From positions 43,294-107,293 of the forward strand of contig JAQXRH010000072.1 of the NCBI GenBank assembly GCA_029218425.1: DNA of 64,000 nt, given 5' to 3'. Both the position numbers and the translations under genes were made by a program. Position 1 is the stretch's first letter. The number at the start of each line of letters is the position of its first letter. Of this stretch, positions 59,709-64,000 are shown piece after piece. The notes under the pieces are model-generated. The model searched no databases and was not told where the DNA came from. It worked only from the letters and a program-made list of their open reading frames with translations. The stretch is from Bacteroidales bacterium. GTDB lineage: Bacteria; Bacteroidota; Bacteroidia; Bacteroidales; Muribaculaceae.

Positions 59709-61280
59709 ATGAATGGATCCCCACAACAGCTAATAATTGACTTGTCGGCAGAAGACGCTAGGCGATTCTTTATGAAAAAGGAGTCATTTTGTAATATTAG
59801 CCTACCACAGTACTTTGACTTTCAGAAGTTGCTTGATGCAATTAGCACAGAGATTAACAATAACTCCAGTAAATTCACTACCATCTATGATAAAAAGCCA
59901 CATTGGGAATCAGATGTGAACTACACATTCTTTCAGAATAAAGATGGTCGTTTTTCATGGCGTCCCTTGCAATTAATCAATCCTGTTATTTACGCCTATT
60001 TGGTTAATGAAATAACAGAGAGCGAGAATTGGGAGTTAATTGTTAATCGCTTTAAGGAATTTGATGCGAACCCGCAAATTGCATGTTATAGTTTACCACG
60101 GGTAAATAACTCCAAAAAAACAGAAACGACTGATACTATTCTTGATTGGTGGGATAATATTGAGCAGCAATCAATAAGGCTTGCCATGGATTATAATTAT
60201 CTGATGATTACAGATATAACCGATTGCTATAGTTCTATCTATACACATTCTATCACATGGGCCATGTGCGGAATAGACAAAGCGAAAGAGAGGACACAAA
60301 ACAAAAAGGCGATATTATCAGAAGCTGATGAAAAGCGATATGAATTGGGTGATGCTATCGATGATAAATTGAGAGCAATGTCTTTTAATCAAACAAATGG
60401 CATTCCCCAAGGAAGTATATTAATGGACTTCATCGCTGAGATTATACTTGGATATGTTGACCTAGAACTATCAGAAAGATTAAAAAACGAGTTTACTATT
60501 AAAAAGTATAGGATACTTCGCTACCGTGATGATTACAGGATATTCGGGAGCACTCAAGAAGATGTTATAAAAATAGCAAAGATTCTTACAGAGGAACTTG
60601 CCAGATTAAATTTCAAGTTAAATGCAAAAAAGACTATTTTGACTCAAGACTTAGTATGTGATACTATTAAAGCAGATAAGTTGTATTACATAACACGAGA
60701 TTACAGACGTTTGGAAGAACCAGACAATCATTATTCGTTGCAAAAACATCTTTTGAGAATTAATCAATTAGCTCAAAAACATCCAAATTCAGGTTCTTTG
60801 CAAAAGGCAATGGATATTTTCTTTAAACGAATATGTGAATGGAAAGACCTTGGTCTGTTCAAAGAGGCAGAATCTTCAGAAGTTTTAATAAGTATAGCTA
60901 CAAACATAGCATATAATAACCCCAAGGTTTATAAACAATATGTCGGAATTGTTGGAAAGATCCTGTCATATGAGACTGACATAAATGAGAAGAATAAGAT
61001 AATAAACAAGATATTAAATAAGTTCCAACAATTGCCAAATGTTGGATACTTAGAATTATGGCTTCAGCGATTGACCATCAAGGAAGACAGGAAAAAAGAG
61101 TTTTCTGAAGATTTGTGCAAATATGCTGCAGGAGAAAAAGCAACCATTTGGAATGTGGGCTGGTTGAAAACCAAATTAAAGGAGATTTTTACAAATGTTT
61201 CTTTTGTTGACGAAGAGGCTATTTCTCAATTGCCAGAAGCTATAGAATATGAGGAATTCGAAAGCTTTAATAAGTATTAA
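59709..61280 (+). CDS. Reverse transcriptase of the defence/UG-Abi-like type
   Basis: 523 aa, AT-rich. RT motifs in order: an N-terminal RPLQLINP block (about residues 85-92), catalytic motif A MITDITDCYSSIYTH (D169, D172), motif B-like NGIPQGSILMDF (231-236), and motif C RYRDDYRIF with the YRDD box at 272-275; NFKLNAKKT follows as motif D. There is no maturase X or HNH domain as in group II introns, and no retron VTG hallmark (I do not find it). About 210 C-terminal residues are helical, as in abortive-infection and DRT proteins. Subfamily not assigned. It is 135 nt upstream of the exonuclease-LRR gene, probably co-transcribed. Confidence 0.88.
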   Translation: MNGSPQQLIIDLSAEDARRFFMKKESFCNISLPQYFDFQKLLDAISTEINNNSSKFTTIYDKKPHWESDVNYTFFQNKDGRFSWRPLQLINPVIYAYLVNEITESENWELIVNRFKEFDANPQIACYSLPRVNNSKKTETTDTILDWWDNIEQQSIRLAMDYNYLMITDITDCYSSIYTHSITWAMCGIDKAKERTQNKKAILSEADEKRYELGDAIDDKLRAMSFNQTNGIPQGSILMDFIAEIILGYVDLELSERLKNEFTIKKYRILRYRDDYRIFGSTQEDVIKIAKILTEELARLNFKLNAKKTILTQDLVCDTIKADKLYYITRDYRRLEEPDNHYSLQKHLLRINQLAQKHPNSGSLQKAMDIFFKRICEWKDLGLFKEAESSEVLISIATNIAYNNPKVYKQYVGIVGKILSYETDINEKNKIINKILNKFQQLPNVGYLELWLQRLTIKEDRKKEFSEDLCKYAAGEKATIWNVGWLKTKLKEIFTNVSFVDEEAISQLPEAIEYEEFESFNKY

Positions 61281-61345
61281 TTTCAACAACAAAGTATGAT
61301 GCAACGAAGGTTTTGAGACAGCTCCTTTTCTATGACATTCAGATT

Positions 61346-61369
61346 TGATTCCACTTCAAAGTGGAATCA
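61346..61369. other. Perfect 11-bp inverted repeat between the RT and exonuclease genes
   Basis: TGATTCCACTT and AAGTGGAATCA flank a 2-nt centre (effective 4-nt loop TCAA). No T-tract follows directly, so it is not a classical terminator; it could be a structured RNA part, a processing site or a regulator site in the 135-nt gap. Confidence 0.55.
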
Positions 61370-61415
61370 GTGACTTCATCAACTATATGATTCTAATTAT
61401 ATACTTTTAGGAAAA

Positions 61416-63905
61416 ATGACAATAATTTTTTTTGATACAGAAACCACGGGTCTTCCTCGGGATTACAATGCACCAAGTTCTAAACTTGATAATTGGCCTA
61501 GGTTAGTCCAACTTGCATGGATTGTTTCGGATTGTGATGGGAATGTTATATCTAGTGAGAACCATATTATCATTCCAAATGGTTTCGAAATACCCTCAAT
61601 ATCTGCTTCAATACATGGAATTACAACAGAGATTGCAAAATCTAAAGGTGAAAAGCTTGTTGATGTCATTGATAAGTTTCTTGGTGTACTTCAAAATGCA
61701 ACAGCGATTGCAGGACACAATATATCCTTTGACCAACACATTGTTGAAGCCGAGATTCTCAGATGTGGGCGATCTAATATTTTAAAGAGTTTGCCAGCAT
61801 ATTGCACGATGAAAATGTCGGCAAATTACTGTAACATTTTGAATTCGAACAAAGAGGTTAAATGGCCTACTTTACAGGAATTATTTTTTAAACTTTACGG
61901 GGAAAAGTTTGAAGGTGCTCATAATGCAATGGCTGACATAAAAGCAACTTATAGATGTTTTTTCACGTTGGTCAAACTTGGCGTTATTAAGTTGGAAGAT
62001 GAGTGTGCTGATTATTATAGAGGTTGGAAAGTAACAAATAAACGACCATTCACTGACGAAGAGATAAAACTGGTTAAAACAGCTTTAGTTGTTCAAACAA
62101 AAGCAGGATATTCTGTCAAATTCATTTTCAATGATGCTTGGAGTAAGAAATATTTACCTGTAGATGAAAAAAGTCATGTTAGTGTCTGTGAAATTATTGA
62201 TCTCGAAAAAGCGATGTTACTAACATTAAGTAAGCCTGGTCATAATGACATCTATCGAGTACAGCCTAAACAGAGAGATACAGAGAGTATAAAATATGAT
62301 ACGACATGGTCTTCCCTTTATGATTGTTCAGATGATAATGGAGGCTTTTCTTATGATGGTTATATCATGTTAAAATACAATGATGCTTTAGATGTCAAGG
62401 GATATAAAATACCTAAAGGTTGTAAAGTGTTAGCGGATAGTTGCTTTAGCCTATATGACCCTTATGGGCCATGGGAAAACCCTCATTTTTCGAGTCTCAT
62501 AATTCCTAATAGTTTAGAGATTATCGGAGATTATGCTTTTGGCGGTTGCGCAGAATTAGAAACCTTGCATATTCCTGCGTCTGTGAAACATATCCAAGGG
62601 AATCCATTTCCTAGTATGCTGCGAATAACAACAGATAGCCCTTCGTATGTTGTTAAGGATGATATTTTATATGATAAGGAGTGTTCTAGATTAATACACG
62701 CGTTTTCTGATTTAAAAACAATTGTAATTGACTCTTCTGTAAAAAAGATTGAACATAGTGCTTTTAGTGGGAGTGATAATCTAACCAATATTATAGTTCA
62801 TTCTGAAATAAATGAAATAGGCGGATATGCTTTTTCGTATTGCCAAAATCTCAACAATGTTATCATAAACGCCAAAATGGAAATTATACCTGATGGTCTG
62901 TTTCGTGGTTCAGGCATTTATGAATTTGACATTCCCGCTGAAACTAAAAAGATAGGTTTGGGTAGTTTTAAAGATTGTAAACGCCTTCAGAAAGTTGACA
63001 TTCCAGAAAATGTAACAATGATTGATGCATTCGCTTTTGAAAATGACGAATCTCTAAAATATATAAATATCAATGCGAACATTCAAGCAATAGAGCAGGG
63101 AACGTTCCGAGGATGCTCCTCTTTAAAGGAAATTATAATTCCGGAAGGTGTAAAGTCAATCGGAGAAGAGGCATTTAAGGATTGTACAGGTTTAGAAACT
63201 ATACGACTTCCATACAGTATAGAGGAAATTGGAAATGCCGTATTTGAAGGTTGTACAAATTTAAAACTAATTGAGTTACCCCGTGGTATAAAGGTATTAA
63301 GCCGCAAATTGTTCCACAATTGTAAAACCCTAAGGGAAGTTGTTATGCCTTCCACTATAGAGATTATTGGGAGTGAAGCGTTTGAAGGTTGTGATAACCT
63401 TTATTCAATCTTTATGCCAACTGGAGTTAAAGAAATATGGAGCCGCGCTTTTAGTTATAGCGGATTGCGTGAAGTCATTATTCCAGACACAGTAACAAAA
63501 CTTGGAGAGTCTGCTTTCCTCGAGTGTAGGCATTTGCATTCTACTTTAGTTCCTGGCTCAATAAAAACAATTCCGGAATTTTGTTTTCATGGATGCAGGT
63601 CATTAAGTCAAATAACTATTTGTGAAGGAGTAGAGAGTATCGAAAATTTGGCTTTTAGTGTATGTCCATCTCTGAAGAAACTCATCCTGCCTGAAGGAAT
63701 GAAGAGATTTGGAGAAGTTGATACCTTGGAACATTCCTTAATCAATGATTTATATGTGCCCTCAACATTAGAGGAGATTGTTCCTTTTAACAGCGGATTA
63801 GGCTCTGGTTACGTTAATTTACATGTTCCTTTTGATATGAAAACAATAGCAGAAAAACACATAGAAAACACTAAAAAAAGCCTTGAGGAATATGGAGGGC
63901 ACTGA
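61416..63905 (+). CDS. DEDDh 3'-5' exonuclease fused to BspA-like leucine-rich repeats
   Basis: 829 aa without signal peptide. Residues 1-190 are a DnaQ/epsilon-like exonuclease with all catalytic residues: FDTETTG (D7, E9), HNISFD (D106) and HNAMAD (H169, D174). Residues about 200-290 (NKRPFTDEEIKLVKTALVVQ, IDLEKAMLLTLSKPGHNDIYRV) are a linker domain I cannot name. From about 325 to 815 there are some 18-20 LRR_5/BspA units (for example IPEGVKSIGEEAFKDCTGLE and LPRGIKVLSRKLFHNCKTLR). BspA repeats usually occur on surface proteins; here the protein looks cytoplasmic. Together with the RT it suggests a nucleic-acid processing enzyme plus recognition scaffold. Confidence 0.85.
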   Translation: MTIIFFDTETTGLPRDYNAPSSKLDNWPRLVQLAWIVSDCDGNVISSENHIIIPNGFEIPSISASIHGITTEIAKSKGEKLVDVIDKFLGVLQNATAIAGHNISFDQHIVEAEILRCGRSNILKSLPAYCTMKMSANYCNILNSNKEVKWPTLQELFFKLYGEKFEGAHNAMADIKATYRCFFTLVKLGVIKLEDECADYYRGWKVTNKRPFTDEEIKLVKTALVVQTKAGYSVKFIFNDAWSKKYLPVDEKSHVSVCEIIDLEKAMLLTLSKPGHNDIYRVQPKQRDTESIKYDTTWSSLYDCSDDNGGFSYDGYIMLKYNDALDVKGYKIPKGCKVLADSCFSLYDPYGPWENPHFSSLIIPNSLEIIGDYAFGGCAELETLHIPASVKHIQGNPFPSMLRITTDSPSYVVKDDILYDKECSRLIHAFSDLKTIVIDSSVKKIEHSAFSGSDNLTNIIVHSEINEIGGYAFSYCQNLNNVIINAKMEIIPDGLFRGSGIYEFDIPAETKKIGLGSFKDCKRLQKVDIPENVTMIDAFAFENDESLKYININANIQAIEQGTFRGCSSLKEIIIPEGVKSIGEEAFKDCTGLETIRLPYSIEEIGNAVFEGCTNLKLIELPRGIKVLSRKLFHNCKTLREVVMPSTIEIIGSEAFEGCDNLYSIFMPTGVKEIWSRAFSYSGLREVIIPDTVTKLGESAFLECRHLHSTLVPGSIKTIPEFCFHGCRSLSQITICEGVESIENLAFSVCPSLKKLILPEGMKRFGEVDTLEHSLINDLYVPSTLEEIVPFNSGLGSGYVNLHVPFDMKTIAEKHIENTKKSLEEYGGH

Positions 63906-63924
63906 AAAAGTGTTGACTTTTCAG
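63902..63924 (+). other. Hairpin overlapping the stop codon of the exonuclease-LRR gene
   Basis: CTGAAAA and TTTTCAG pair around the stop TGA (63903-63905); followed by CCCCCTCCGC. Confidence 0.35.
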
Positions 63925-63952
63925 GTTGCCCCCTCCGCAGGCTAAAATTAAG

Positions 63953-63996
63953 AACTCGCCAAGTCATCAACCGATGATTTGGCGAGTTTTATTATT
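63953..63996 (+). terminator. Intrinsic terminator at the end of the RT-exonuclease unit
   Basis: AACTCGCCAAGTCATC pairs with GATGATTTGGCGAGTT (one G-U) around the loop AACC and is followed by TTATTATTT. Confidence 0.88.
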
Positions 63997-64000
63997 TGGG

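Noticed and set aside
59709-61280. Retron or group II intron RT
   Set aside because: No maturase or endonuclease domain, no VTG-type retron motif found, and no msr-msd-like inverted repeats directly upstream were recognised.

Overview
The window is a contiguous chromosomal piece of a Bacteroidota genome, almost certainly Bacteroidales and, by gene style, plausibly Muribaculaceae (family placement is inference). Support: repeated Bacteroidetes-type promoters (TTG or TTTG, 19-21 nt, TAnnTTTG), absence of obvious Shine-Dalgarno sites, many GH genes (GH92, GH2, GH43), secreted proteins with a C-terminal YYNLQG/YYSIDG...GLYIV-type tail, a Na+-pumping methylmalonyl-CoA decarboxylase operon, and Bacteroidales gene clusters such as EBP-lptE-TPR-like-secG and rplM-rpsI-rpsB-tsf.

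Layout. 1-1079: 3' truncated AAA ATPase (-). 1189-5492: a complete Phe/Tyr operon (prephenate dehydratase, aminotransferase, DAHP synthase-chorismate mutase, prephenate dehydrogenase) preceded by a promoter, an 18-residue Phe/Tyr-rich leader peptide and a terminator/antiterminator pair, i.e. a textbook attenuator covering both aromatic amino acids. 5.7-11 kb: OmpA-like lipoprotein, EamA transporter, DNA alkylation repair-like protein, PBP1A. 11-19.7 kb: GH92 mannosidase, FAD oxidoreductase, a large secreted choice-of-anchor J protein, an outer-membrane-like protein. 20-23 kb: ribosomal/EF-Ts operon. 23.5-30 kb: secreted carbohydrate-binding protein, GH2 beta-galactosidase, conserved protein, inositol monophosphatase-like protein. 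30-34 kb: acyltransferase, sigma-54 activator, lptE, secG, then an 84-bp tandem repeat. 34.7-38 kb: FG-GAP secreted protein and GH43. 38.4-43.2 kb: SIMPL protein, aroE, YeiH-like transporter, ComEC. 43.2-51.7 kb (minus): murA, groESL, plsC-like, glyA, flavin reductase, pyrIB. 52-56.7 kb: the methylmalonyl-CoA epimerase/decarboxylase operon that makes propionate and pumps Na+. 57.2-59.1 kb: dnaK.

59.2-64 kb is an accessory region: a decayed IS66 tnpB fragment lies right after the dnaK terminator and is followed by two visibly AT-rich genes, a reverse transcriptase with YRDD catalytic motif and an 829-residue protein that fuses a DEDDh 3'-5' exonuclease to a long BspA-like leucine-rich repeat array. 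I regard this RT plus exonuclease-LRR pair as the best candidate for an undescribed (possibly antiphage) system. Other regulatory signals of interest are a near-consensus sigma-54 promoter with an upstream palindrome in front of groES, a related motif before dnaK, tandem repeats inside the predicted pyrB leader, and twin palindromic repeats between glyA and plsC. I see no rRNA, no convincing tRNA and no CRISPR array.
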